Of a stretch of 64,000 nucleotides of DNA, positions 1 to 7,678 are shown piece after piece. The DNA is from Halomonas sp. (GTDB taxonomy: Bacteria; Pseudomonadota; Gammaproteobacteria; Pseudomonadales; Halomonadaceae): NCBI RefSeq assembly GCF_029263665.1, contig NZ_JAJUFQ010000001.1, positions 307,875 to 371,874 on the forward strand, written 5' to 3'. The translations under genes were made by a program, and so were the position numbers. The notes beneath the pieces were generated by a model. The model was not told the DNA's origin and searched no databases. It saw only the letters and a program-made list of their open reading frames with translations. Position 1 is the first letter of the stretch; every line of letters starts with the position of its first letter.

Positions 1-1
1 A

Positions 2-373
2 CGCCATGAGCTTGATGATCAGGCCAGATGCGATATCGCCCGAGCCTTTGAAGAAGCGGTAGCCGATACTCTGGCGATAAAATGCCGCCGAGCGCTGGAA
101 CAGACTGGACTCAAACGTTTGGTGGTGGCAGGTGGCGTCAGTGCCAATGTGCGCCTGCGTGCCCGTCTCGACGAGCAATGTCGCAAGCAAGGTGCCCGCG
201 TATTCTATCCCCGAGGCCGTTTCTGCACCGATAACGGCGCCATGATCGCGTATGCCGGAGCTCAGCGCCTGGCCGCTGGAGAACGCGACGAGATCGGACA
301 GATGAAAGCTGTACCACGTTGGCCGATGGACTCCTTGGAGTCACCGAAGGATCAGGAATCCCCGAAAGGTTGA
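2..373 (+). CDS. tsaD: tRNA N6-threonylcarbamoyladenosine transferase TsaD, C-terminal part
   Basis: Only the last 123 codons are visible; the gene enters from the left edge. TsaD, with TsaB and TsaE, transfers the threonylcarbamoyl group to A37 of tRNAs that read ANN codons. The visible part has the family's [10 protein letters not shown] helix, the glycine-rich [13 protein letters not shown] loop and the [13 protein letters not shown] block that closes the ASKHA-type nucleotide and metal site. The family is about 340 residues long, so roughly two thirds is missing. The gene converges on folK with a 43-bp gap. The product call rests on recognised family motifs and is secure; the 5' end cannot be judged here. 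Confidence 0.95.
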   Translation, partial: RHELDDQARCDIARAFEEAVADTLAIKCRRALEQTGLKRLVVAGGVSANVRLRARLDEQCRKQGARVFYPRGRFCTDNGAMIAYAGAQRLAAGERDEIGQMKAVPRWPMDSLESPKDQESPKG

Positions 374-396
374 TACTGGATCATGCATCAAGCGCC

Positions 397-420
397 CTGA
401 TGTCGGGATTGCGGCATCAG
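397..420. terminator. Hairpin between convergent tsaD and folK
   Basis: CTGATGTCG pairs with CGGCATCAG, giving nine base pairs including one G-U wobble, around a 6-nt loop. The right arm overlaps the folK stop codon. It lies exactly between two convergent genes, where a shared terminator would be expected, but neither side has a clear T-run, so termination is inferred from position and structure only. Confidence 0.4.
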
Positions 421-938
421 TTGGGCTTGATGGGCAGCTTGTGCCCCTGCCATTCGAAATCGATCGGCCATAGCACTTGGGCGGGATCGTCAAACTCAGT
501 CCACAATGCCTGATACCTGTTCCCGTCGACGGGATGGCGCAAGTCTGGCAGGATTTCAGCCAGAGGCCACAGTACAAAGGCGTGACGCAGGATTTCTTCA
601 CGGGGTAGTGTCACCCCATCATGAGTCCCCACCAGATCCCCTACCGTGAGGATATCCACGTCCAATGTACGCGGGCTGAATTTGGGGCTGTCCTTGCGCC
701 GACCATGATGAGACTCGAGCGTCTTGCACCATGTCTGCAGTTGTGCAACCTGCCACTCGCTATTGAAAGCGACGATCAGGTTGTAGAAATTACGGCCATC
801 CTCGAACCCTACTGGCTCGCTTTCGAAGACTCGGGATACCATCAGTTCCCCGAAAGTCTCAGCCAAGGCATCGAGACAGGCTCGAATATGCTGGTCGCGT
901 TCGATGTTGCTGCCAAGACTGAGCGTAACCAAGGCCAT
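417..938 (-). CDS. folK: 2-amino-4-hydroxy-6-hydroxymethyldihydropteridine diphosphokinase (HPPK)
   Basis: FolK moves pyrophosphate from ATP to 6-hydroxymethyl-dihydropterin in cytosolic folate synthesis. The 173-residue protein begins MALVTLSLGSN and carries the family signature RTLDVDIL, whose aspartates bind the two magnesium ions, plus the upstream region with paired basic residues (HHGRRKDS). The ATG at 938 is preferred; it overlaps the folB stop in a TGATG arrangement, and an in-frame TTG one codon earlier is less likely. Its coupling to folB, which makes the pterin precursor, supports the call. Length is normal for the family. Confidence 0.95.
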   Translation of the reverse strand: MALVTLSLGSNIERDQHIRACLDALAETFGELMVSRVFESEPVGFEDGRNFYNLIVAFNSEWQVAQLQTWCKTLESHHGRRKDSPKFSPRTLDVDILTVGDLVGTHDGVTLPREEILRHAFVLWPLAEILPDLRHPVDGNRYQALWTEFDDPAQVLWPIDFEWQGHKLPIKPN

Positions 939-1303
939 CAACCCACCTCCACCAGAGAGCCCCGTTCGATCATGACACCGACAGCTCGGGCATTGGGTAC
1001 GGCACCAGGTTTACGAATAGTCAAACGCAGCCAGGGAATGGAGAATTCATCACGTAACATGGCAGCCAGGCGTTCGGCAAACGTCTCGACCAACTCGAAG
1101 TCGTTTTCCTTGGCGAAGGTGCCAATGCGTCGGCTGATGGCATCGTAGTCCAGGGTCTTGGACAGGTCATCATCTTCTGCAGCAGCACGGATGTCGGTCG
1201 CCAACAGCAAATCCAGCGACAGTGTCTGGGTGATAGTGCGCTCCCACTCGTAGACGCCAATTACCGTGTCTACTTCAAGAGCTTCGATCAATACCTTGTC
1301 CAT
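938..1303 (-). CDS. folB: Dihydroneopterin aldolase
   Basis: FolB (121 residues) cleaves dihydroneopterin to 6-hydroxymethyl-dihydropterin and glycolaldehyde, the step before FolK. The protein has the family pattern IEALEVDTVIGVYEWER at the N-terminus, including the conserved Glu and Tyr region, and the C-terminal IRKPGAVPNARAVGV segment that contains the catalytic Lys. It is translationally coupled to folK downstream and is divergent from plsY, with 82 bp between the two start codons that must hold both promoters. Related epimerases share the fold, but the length and motifs fit FolB. Confidence 0.94.
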   Translation of the reverse strand: MDKVLIEALEVDTVIGVYEWERTITQTLSLDLLLATDIRAAAEDDDLSKTLDYDAISRRIGTFAKENDFELVETFAERLAAMLRDEFSIPWLRLTIRKPGAVPNARAVGVMIERGSLVEVG

Positions 1304-1385
1304 CGCGAGGTTCCGAATGAAATCTGATGGTAGTGCGTGAAATCAGGCGCCGATTGTACGCGAGCAAGGAGAGGGAAGACAGCAC

Positions 1386-1973
1386 ATGGGACTACAGTTA
1401 CACATCATCCTGCCATTGGCAGCACTGGGCTACCTGAGTGGCACCTGGCTGGGCGCCATGACAGTATGTCGCCTTGCCCGACTCCCCGACCCTCGCATCA
1501 CGGGCTCCTGCAACCCAGGTTTTTCCAATGTACTACGTCAACATGGCGTGCAACTGGCCTTGGCAACGCTGATCATCGACGCCACCAAAGGTTGGCCAGC
1601 TCTGGTCCTGGGAATGATCATGCAGCTTCCACCCTGGGGGCTGGGACTGATTGGTCTCGGTGTATTGCTTGGCCACTGTTACCCCGCCTGGTACCGGTTC
1701 CGTGGTGGCAAGGCGGTGGCCAGTGCCTTTGGCGTCATGCTCCTGCTGACGCCTGGCGTCGCACTGATCTGTGCCGCCATCTGGGCACTGCTGGCCTGGC
1801 GCATCCATACCGCAGCAATCGCCTCCCTGGCCAGCGCCACTCTGGCACCGCTGATCAGCCTGTGGTTGTCTCCGGATTTTGCCTGGGTTGTCCTGATATT
1901 CGCCCTGCTTGTACTGGTTCGCCATGCCCTTAACATCCACCGTCTGCATCAAGGCAAGGAACCAAAGCTATAG
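1386..1973 (+). CDS. plsY: Acyl-phosphate:glycerol-3-phosphate acyltransferase PlsY
   Basis: PlsY is an inner-membrane enzyme that puts the first acyl chain on glycerol-3-phosphate, using acyl phosphate made by PlsX. The 195-residue sequence has several hydrophobic segments and the three family motifs: GSCNPGFSNVLR near residue 40 (usual form GSGNPGATN, so the motif is slightly divergent), GHCYPAWYRFRGGKAVA near residue 98, and the C-terminal RHALNIHRL. The ATG has a plausible upstream purine stretch (AGGGAAG). It is divergent from folB and converges on cca. Confidence 0.93.
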   Translation: MGLQLHIILPLAALGYLSGTWLGAMTVCRLARLPDPRITGSCNPGFSNVLRQHGVQLALATLIIDATKGWPALVLGMIMQLPPWGLGLIGLGVLLGHCYPAWYRFRGGKAVASAFGVMLLLTPGVALICAAIWALLAWRIHTAAIASLASATLAPLISLWLSPDFAWVVLIFALLVLVRHALNIHRLHQGKEPKL

Positions 1974-2015
1974 ACCTGATCGCCATCCCCTCTCATCCGA
2001 GATGAAAACTATGGT

Positions 2016-2094
2016 GGTGAGGAACTATGGCGGTGAGCAAACTACAGCAGCGAGAAACTATAGGGTGAGGAACTATAGCGGTGAGCAAACTACA
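2016..2094. repeat. Two 31-bp direct repeats with 48-bp period at the 3' end of cca
   Basis: Copies at 2016-2046 and 2064-2094 differ at one base in 31; each reads GGTGAGGAACTAT followed by RGCGGTGAGCAAACTACA. The 17 bases between them contain a further partial copy (AGAAACTATAG). The second copy contains the stop codon of cca on the minus strand, so the last codons of cca lie in the repeat. No terminator hairpin was found in this plsY-cca gap. Confidence 0.9.
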
Positions 2095-3202
2095 ACGAAC
2101 GAGAGATGGCTGCGAGTCTGCGCCGGGCCAGTTCATGCCCCAGCTCACTGCCGCTATATCCTTCCTTCACTAAATCGCGTGGCGCCAGGCTTGATGCGGC
2201 TTGCCATGCAACACCCACGGATGCTGCAAGCTCAGGATGGTCGAGCGCCAGAACCGACAGCAAAGGACCAACCCTTTCGCTACGCCTCCAGGCATCTATA
2301 CTTTCCAGCCACGTCATGATCGACTGCGCGGTGTCAGCACCAGCATTGGCCAACTGCCGTGTATATGCCAGCTGCTCCATGAGCTCTCGGTATACCCGGG
2401 GCATTCTCAGGCGCTGCCCCAGATCGGCGCGCTGTGATTCGCTCAACGTTTCCAGCAACCTGCCCCAACGCCATGACGCCACATCTTTCAAGGCCTCTGG
2501 CAACACCTGCATTCGTTTCAGTCTTGGTTCCAGCCCCTCGTGCTCATACAACTCAGGCATCAACACCTTGAGAGCGCCACAGCTATCCAGGGTACGAAAG
2601 TACTGCTCAGGGAAAGGTTCCGACAGCGCCCGTTCCGTTTCCGTCCAGACTCGTTCAGCAACCAGGTGTGTCAATTCGCCACTCTCGGCAAGCTTACTCA
2701 TCAGCGCCATGGTAGATGCAGCGACAGAGAAGCCCAGGCCTGCATAGCGAGCTAAAAAGCGTGCAGTACGCAAGACACGCAGTGGATCTTCCACAAAGGC
2801 GGGACTGACATGGCGCAGGATGCGAGCTTCAAGATCCACCATGCCGCCAAAAGGATCCACCAGTGTGCCATCCATCGATTCGGCCATGGCATTGATGGTC
2901 AGGTCACGCCGGACCAGATCTTCCTCCAGCGTCACATCGGGACTGGCATGAACGACAAAGCCGGTATAGCCATGGCCGGACTTGCGCTCCGTTCTCGCCA
3001 GGGCATATTCCTCTTGGGTCTGCGGGTGAAGGAACACGGGAAAGTCACGACCTACCGGGCGAAACCCCCGTTTACGCATGTCTTCCGGAGTCGCGCCCAC
3101 CACGACCCAGTCCGTGTCCTTTACTGGCCAGCCCAGGTGCGCATCGCGTACCGCTCCGCCAACACGATAGACATCAAGTCCGGCACAGGGGTCCTTGGTC
3201 AT
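2090..3202 (-). CDS. cca: CCA-adding tRNA nucleotidyltransferase
   Basis: Cca builds or repairs the 3' CCA of tRNAs without a template. The N-terminal catalytic head is clear: VGGAVRDAHLGWPVKDTDWV holds the GG motif and the D-x-D metal-binding pair, RRDLTINAMA is the ribose motif and EDPLRVLRTARF the basic motif. It has 370 residues against about 412 in the E. coli enzyme. The region where the E. coli protein carries its HD phosphohydrolase motifs lacks the histidine-aspartate pairs, so this is a nucleotidyltransferase-only form. Its stop codon lies in a tandem repeat. glpE ends 2 bp before its start codon. Confidence 0.95.
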   Translation of the reverse strand: MTKDPCAGLDVYRVGGAVRDAHLGWPVKDTDWVVVGATPEDMRKRGFRPVGRDFPVFLHPQTQEEYALARTERKSGHGYTGFVVHASPDVTLEEDLVRRDLTINAMAESMDGTLVDPFGGMVDLEARILRHVSPAFVEDPLRVLRTARFLARYAGLGFSVAASTMALMSKLAESGELTHLVAERVWTETERALSEPFPEQYFRTLDSCGALKVLMPELYEHEGLEPRLKRMQVLPEALKDVASWRWGRLLETLSESQRADLGQRLRMPRVYRELMEQLAYTRQLANAGADTAQSIMTWLESIDAWRRSERVGPLLSVLALDHPELAASVGVAWQAASSLAPRDLVKEGYSGSELGHELARRRLAAISRSL

Positions 3203-3204
3203 GC

Positions 3205-3534
3205 TCAGACCTCGACGCGGCTTGGCAGCAATTGCTGCCAGCCCACAAAACCACCATCCAGACTATAGACATCAGCATAGCCCTGGGAAGACAACCAGGC
3301 AGCGGCCTGTTGACTGGAATTGCCGTGATAGCAGACCACGACCATAGGACGCTCCTTGGGCGCTTCTTCGAGCAGGGCCGGAATACTGTCATTATCCAGG
3401 TGGCGACTTCCTGGTATATGCCCTTGAGTGAAGCTCTGTGGATCACGGATATCCACCAGGGTCAGTTCGACGCTTTCGTCCAGCCAACGTTCTAACGTGC
3501 CAGTATCCAAGTGTTGAAAGCTGGGATGATGCAT
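3205..3534 (-). CDS. glpE: Single-domain rhodanese, thiosulfate sulfurtransferase GlpE
   Basis: GlpE moves sulfane sulfur from thiosulfate to cyanide or a thiol acceptor in the cytosol. The 109-residue protein is one rhodanese domain; the active-site loop CYHGNSS gives the persulfide cysteine at about residue 67, and DIRDPQSFTQGH and YSLDGGFVGW are the flanking family blocks, close to E. coli GlpE. The ATG at 3534 is preferred because GGAGG lies just upstream and the protein then matches the family length; a longer in-frame extension to 3681 has no support. It is followed at once by cca. Confidence 0.93.
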   Translation of the reverse strand: MHHPSFQHLDTGTLERWLDESVELTLVDIRDPQSFTQGHIPGSRHLDNDSIPALLEEAPKERPMVVVCYHGNSSQQAAAWLSSQGYADVYSLDGGFVGWQQLLPSRVEV

Positions 3535-3618
3535 GCAACCTCCATCAGAAGCGTCAGAGAAATGATATGTGGATCTGTAGATACAAGATTGAAGAAACGA
3601 AAGCTGCATCACGCAGAC

Positions 3619-3666
3619 TGAAGACAAGGTACGTTGAAGACTAGGTACATTGAAGACTAGGTACGC
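3619..3666. repeat. Three 16-bp tandem repeats spanning the apaH stop codon
   Basis: Units at 3619-3634, 3635-3650 and 3651-3666 follow the pattern TGAAGACTAGGTACRT with one or two differences per unit. The stop codon of apaH (3641-3643 on the minus strand) and its last codons lie inside the array. This is the second minus-strand gene in the window whose 3' end lies in a short tandem repeat. Confidence 0.9.
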
Positions 3667-4453
3667 TGATGCGCTCCCCACTATCCAGGTTGAGAGCCGT
3701 CAGGCATCCCCCCCACACACAGCCAGTATCCAGGGCTTCCACCCTGATCTTGCTTCCAGGGGTTGTGCCACATAGCGCCGCCCAGTGGCCAAACAGCAAC
3801 CAAGGGTCGTCGTTGCGGGAATATTGAAACCATGGAACGAAGCCTTCGGGGGCACTGTCCAGGCCTTCCTTGGCAGAAAAATCCAGGCGCCCTTCCGCAT
3901 CAATGAAACGCATCCGGGTCAAGGTGTTGACGATGGCTCTCAGGCGCTCGATGCCATGCAAATCAGCTCGGTAACGTCTCGGCTTGTTGCCGTACATCTG
4001 TTGCAAGAAAGTACCCGCTGCTTCACTGCGCAAGCATCTAGCCAGCTCTGTCGCCAATACTTCTGCCTCCTCCAAGCTCCACTGGGGAGGAATACCGGCA
4101 TGAGTCATCAGGGTATCGCCGTCACGCAGCAGCAGTGGACAGGCCTGCAGCCAATCGAGCAATGCTTCTCTATCCGGGGCAGCAAGAATATCGTGTAGCG
4201 TATCCTTGCGTTTGACATCAGCCCCTCCTCTGGCCACAGCCAGAAGATGCAGATCGTGGTTTCCCAGCACCACTTGAGCCGCATCACCCAACGCCTTCAC
4301 TTCCCGCAAGCAGGCCAGAGACCCAGGACCGCGATTGACCAGGTCTCCGGCCAGCCACAAGCGGTCACGGCGCGGATCGAAGCTCAGCTTATCAAGCAGT
4401 GCCACGAACTCTTCATGACACCCCTGCAGGTCGCCAACGGCATAAGTAGGCAT
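3641..4453 (-). CDS. apaH: Diadenosine tetraphosphatase, symmetrical
   Basis: ApaH hydrolyses Ap4A to two ADP and removes Np4N caps from RNA. This 270-residue cytosolic metallophosphatase shows the full calcineurin-like signature: GDLQGC near residue 7, AGDLVNRGPGS (GDxxxRG) near residue 35, and LGNHDLH (GNHE/D) near residue 63, followed by THAGIPP and a late GHWA histidine. ApaG lies upstream on the same strand with 137 bp between, the usual apaG-apaH order. The C-terminus ends inside a 16-bp repeat, so its last few residues may vary between strains. Confidence 0.96.
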   Translation of the reverse strand: MPTYAVGDLQGCHEEFVALLDKLSFDPRRDRLWLAGDLVNRGPGSLACLREVKALGDAAQVVLGNHDLHLLAVARGGADVKRKDTLHDILAAPDREALLDWLQACPLLLRDGDTLMTHAGIPPQWSLEEAEVLATELARCLRSEAAGTFLQQMYGNKPRRYRADLHGIERLRAIVNTLTRMRFIDAEGRLDFSAKEGLDSAPEGFVPWFQYSRNDDPWLLFGHWAALCGTTPGSKIRVEALDTGCVWGGCLTALNLDSGERISVPSLQCT

Positions 4454-4590
4454 GAAAGACTCCAGAGAACCAAAGACGCTTCGGACACTTCAGCGTGTAA
4501 AGACCCACTTCAACAAAAGCAATTCGATAACAGCAAGTTAATGACAGCAGCCAGATACAGGCCAACACAACAGGAATGGCCTTTGTGCGT

Positions 4591-4980
4591 CTAGTGAACC
4601 TGATTGGGCGTGGCCAGACGAAACACATCGACAGGTACTTCAACAGGTCGCTGGCTAGCCGTGTCGACGCAGGTATAAGCCCCTTCCATAAACCCCACAG
4701 GCCCATCGAGAATAGCTCGGCTGGTGTAACGAAAGGTCTGCCCAGGGGCAATCATGGGCTGTTTGCCAACGACCCCCTTGCCCCGCACTTCCTGCACCTG
4801 TCCGCTGGACTGGGTGATTTTCCAGTAACGCGCCATTATCTGAATGCTGTGTGGCGAATGGTTATGCACAGTCACCGTGTAGCTGAACACATAACGGTTT
4901 TCCAGCGGAGACGATTCGTCCTCGCGCCAGGTATGCTGCACATCAACACGTATGTCCAGCGCTGGCTTTCCCGTACTCAT
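4591..4980 (-). CDS. apaG: Co2+/Mg2+ efflux-associated protein ApaG
   Basis: ApaG is a small fibronectin-III-like protein of unclear biochemical role, linked by name to metal efflux. The 129 residues match the family along their length, with HNHSPHSIQIMARYW, the RGKGVVGKQP loop that resembles a nucleotide-binding glycine motif, and FRYTSRAILDGPVGFMEG. Its start overlaps the rsmA stop by 4 bases (ATGA), so the two are translationally coupled, and apaH follows. Function is stated from the family; nothing in this copy adds to it. Confidence 0.93.
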   Translation of the reverse strand: MSTGKPALDIRVDVQHTWREDESSPLENRYVFSYTVTVHNHSPHSIQIMARYWKITQSSGQVQEVRGKGVVGKQPMIAPGQTFRYTSRAILDGPVGFMEGAYTCVDTASQRPVEVPVDVFRLATPNQVH

Positions 4981-5855
4981 GCGTTCTCTCCACCTTCTTC
5001 GCCTGCACCATAGCCTGTCTTTTCGCCACGACTTGAACCCGTATCACTAGCGGCCACGCTGTCATGTATCGCGTTGGCGATAATCACGAACTCTTCCACG
5101 CTAAGGGTCTGAGGACGACGACCAGGGTCGATGCCGAGCTCGCTCAGGCGCTCCCCTGTGATGCGCCCCTTGAGGTTGTTGCGTAGCGTCTTGCGGCGTT
5201 GAGCGAATGCTTCGCGGACCACCTCGAACAGTAGTTTCTCATCCTTGGCCACACAGGTTTTTTCCTTGTGCGGCGTAAGCCGCACGATGGCAGAGTCCAC
5301 CTTGGGGCGTGGTACGAAAGCCTCCGGAGGCACCACGAACAATGACTCCACCTCACAGAAATACTGAGCCAGCACGGACAGGCGGCCACGCTCTCCGCCT
5401 CCGGGAGGAGCTGCCAAGCGATCGACGACCTCCTTCTGCAGCATGAAGGTCATATCCTGAATCGCATCACCGGCCTCAAGCAGATGCGAGATCAATGGCG
5501 TGGAGATGTTGTAGGGCAAGTTGCCTACGACACGCAGTGGCTGACCACCGTCGCGCAATGCGACGAAGTCCATCTTCAGTGCATCACCTTCGTGAATGAC
5601 AAAGTCAGGATACTGAAAGAACTGCACGCGCAGCCCAGGAATCAGGTCACGGTCCAGCTCAATGACTTCGAGACGGCCGCTGGTGTCCGCCAGCAAAGGT
5701 TCGGTCAAGGCGCCTTGCCCCGGGCCGATTTCAATCACACGATCCTGTGGACGAGCACCAATGGAGCGCACGATACGAGAAATGATGCCTGGATCACGCA
5801 AGAAATTCTGGCCGAAACGTTTACGGGCCCGATGCGCCATGGGGCGGGAAGCCAT
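4977..5855 (-). CDS. rsmA: 16S rRNA dimethyladenosine transferase RsmA (KsgA)
   Basis: RsmA dimethylates two adjacent adenosines in helix 45 of 16S rRNA, late in 30S assembly. The protein starts with the basic RKRFGQNFLRDP block, then has the SAM-binding motif EIGPGQGALTEPLL near residue 43 and the catalytic NLPYNIS (motif IV) near residue 113, plus the FVPRPKVDSA segment. At 292 residues it is about 20 longer than E. coli KsgA because of a Gly/Glu-rich tail (SSRGEKTGYGAGEEGG). It lies between pdxA and apaG in the conserved surA-pdxA-rsmA-apaG-apaH order. Confidence 0.97.
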   Translation of the reverse strand: MASRPMAHRARKRFGQNFLRDPGIISRIVRSIGARPQDRVIEIGPGQGALTEPLLADTSGRLEVIELDRDLIPGLRVQFFQYPDFVIHEGDALKMDFVALRDGGQPLRVVGNLPYNISTPLISHLLEAGDAIQDMTFMLQKEVVDRLAAPPGGGERGRLSVLAQYFCEVESLFVVPPEAFVPRPKVDSAIVRLTPHKEKTCVAKDEKLLFEVVREAFAQRRKTLRNNLKGRITGERLSELGIDPGRRPQTLSVEEFVIIANAIHDSVAASDTGSSRGEKTGYGAGEEGGENA

Positions 5856-5930
5856 ACTGTTTTTCCTTTCTGAAGTCCCGCGATGCCATATAGCGGAAGC
5901 AGGACGAAAACTACATGGGCTCGACGAGAA

Positions 5931-6962
5931 TCATGCCCGGCCAGCAGCCTGGTGCACGACCATGTCTTCGGCTACGGCGATTGCGACGGCAAGACTACCC
6001 GGATCGGCAACGCCAAGACCGGCAAGGTCCAGCGCTGTACCATGATCCACTGAAGTACGCACCAGCGGCAGGCCTAGAGTGATGTTAGCGGCACTGCCAA
6101 ACCCCGAATACTTGAGCACTGGCAGCCCTTGGTCATGGTACATGGCCAGCACAGCATCAACACCATCCAGATGACGGGGAGTGAAGAGCGTATCAGCAGG
6201 AAGCGGGCCATCCAGCATCAAGCCCTCGCTCCGCAAGCGCTCAAGTACAGGAGAGATCACATCAATTTCTTCACGCCCCAGATGTCCGCCTTCGCCGGCA
6301 TGCGGGTTGAGGCCACACACGGCAATGCGTGGAGAGTGAATACCGAACCAGCGTGTCAGATCCGCCGCCAGAATACGTAGAACACGCTCCAGACTCTCCT
6401 GGGTCAGGGCAGCGGCGACATCAGACAATGGCAGGTGGGTGGTTGCCAATGCCACTCGCAGCGGCATAGGCTGCCCAGCCAAGCGGCCATGCAGGGCATT
6501 GTCTGTGGCCAACATCATCACGACATCGTCTACGCTACAGGCATCACGTAGATATTCTGTGTGCCCGGTAAAGTCAGTAAAGCCGGCATCGCGAATCACC
6601 CCTTTGTGCAGGGGCGCCGTGACCATGGCCGATGCATGCCCGTCAATGCAGGCTGTCACGGCCAGGTCCAGAGTTTCGAGCACATAAGTTGCATTCGCGG
6701 CATCCAGAACACCCGGACAACAAGGACGTCGCAATGCTACAGGCCATAGCGGCAAACGACCGACGCGAGGTTCTGGCATGGGGTCTCCAGGTGCCAGAAC
6801 GACGATGTCGACATCGACACCTATTGCCTGGGCGCGCTCATGCATGAGCTGCGGATCGGCAATGGTCACCCAGCAGACTGCCTGACGCGCAGCCAACATC
6901 AGCACCAGTTCCGGTCCGATGCCAGCGGGCTCTCCACAAGTGATGACGAGAGGCATACCCAT
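5931..6962 (-). CDS. pdxA: 4-hydroxythreonine-4-phosphate dehydrogenase
   Basis: PdxA oxidises 4-phosphohydroxy-L-threonine in the DXP-dependent pyridoxal phosphate pathway. Family blocks are plain: CGEPAGIGPEL at the N-terminus, APLHKGVI, FTGHTEYL, GLNPHAGEGGHLG, and AMYHDQGLPVLKY, which supply the metal-binding histidines. The ATG at 6962 is used; another ATG is two codons further in, and a TTG one codon before is possible, with no strong Shine-Dalgarno sequence to decide. It follows surA by 16 bp on the same strand, as in many gammaproteobacteria. Confidence 0.96.
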   Translation of the reverse strand: MGMPLVITCGEPAGIGPELVLMLAARQAVCWVTIADPQLMHERAQAIGVDVDIVVLAPGDPMPEPRVGRLPLWPVALRRPCCPGVLDAANATYVLETLDLAVTACIDGHASAMVTAPLHKGVIRDAGFTDFTGHTEYLRDACSVDDVVMMLATDNALHGRLAGQPMPLRVALATTHLPLSDVAAALTQESLERVLRILAADLTRWFGIHSPRIAVCGLNPHAGEGGHLGREEIDVISPVLERLRSEGLMLDGPLPADTLFTPRHLDGVDAVLAMYHDQGLPVLKYSGFGSAANITLGLPLVRTSVDHGTALDLAGLGVADPGSLAVAIAVAEDMVVHQAAGRA

Positions 6963-6978
6963 CAATCAGGCGTGCCCA

Positions 6979-7617
6979 TCAATTCTGATTCAGGCGGTTA
7001 TCGATGAACGCCTCACCTTGGATTTCCTGGACCCACTTGTCCAGTTCATCCCCGGCCTTGCTCTGGAAGATGGCCTGACGAGCCTGATCACGGGTAGCTC
7101 CAGGGTTCTGTTGCATGAAGCCGTCGACTTCGGCTTCAGTAACATTGACCCGGCTAGCCACTTCCGCTTGCTGCACCTGCATGATCAACATCTCACGGCG
7201 GATCTGTTCACGCACATCCGCCAGCGTCAGACCGTCGGCTTCCACGGCATCGGCAAACTGGTCAAGCGTCATGCCATTCTGGCTGGCCACTGCACGCACC
7301 TGACGATTGAGTTCTGTCTCATCGACGCTGAGATCCAGCTTTTCGGCACGCTGGGCTTCGATCTCTTCAACGATCATGCGGTCCAGCACCTGAGAGCGCA
7401 GAGCCTGTTCCGGCGGCATGGCCACATTGCCAGTATTGAGTCGGGCCTTGGCCTGAGCCACACGACTTTCCAGCTCAGAAGCCATGATGGCATCTTCATT
7501 GACCACGGCGACAATTCTATCCAGCGGCTGGCGATAGCCGTCCTGCGCCATGGCCACCATGGAAGTAAGGCCAAGGCAGGTGGCCAGCACCAAGGTGGCA
7601 AGATGTCGGCTACGCAT
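6979..7617 (-). CDS. surA: SurA-type periplasmic chaperone lacking both parvulin domains
   Basis: SurA escorts unfolded outer-membrane proteins, including LptD, across the periplasm. This copy has a signal peptide (cleavage expected after AMA, residue 24), the N-terminal chaperone domain beginning DRIVAVVNEDAIMASELESR, and the C-terminal helix ending WVQEIQGEAFIDNRL. It is only 212 residues long against about 430 in E. coli: the sequence passes from the end of the N-domain straight to the C-terminal helix and both PPIase (parvulin) domains are absent. The reading frame is clean, so this is a compact form rather than a broken gene. Its place between lptD and pdxA fixes its identity. AGAGGA lies 8 bases before the ATG. 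Confidence 0.88.
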   Translation of the reverse strand: MRSRHLATLVLATCLGLTSMVAMAQDGYRQPLDRIVAVVNEDAIMASELESRVAQAKARLNTGNVAMPPEQALRSQVLDRMIVEEIEAQRAEKLDLSVDETELNRQVRAVASQNGMTLDQFADAVEADGLTLADVREQIRREMLIMQVQQAEVASRVNVTEAEVDGFMQQNPGATRDQARQAIFQSKAGDELDKWVQEIQGEAFIDNRLNQN

Positions 7618-7678
7618 AGTGATGCATCCTCTGTACGGCAGTAGTTATATACAGTAATCAAGACCCGGCAAGGGGGTA

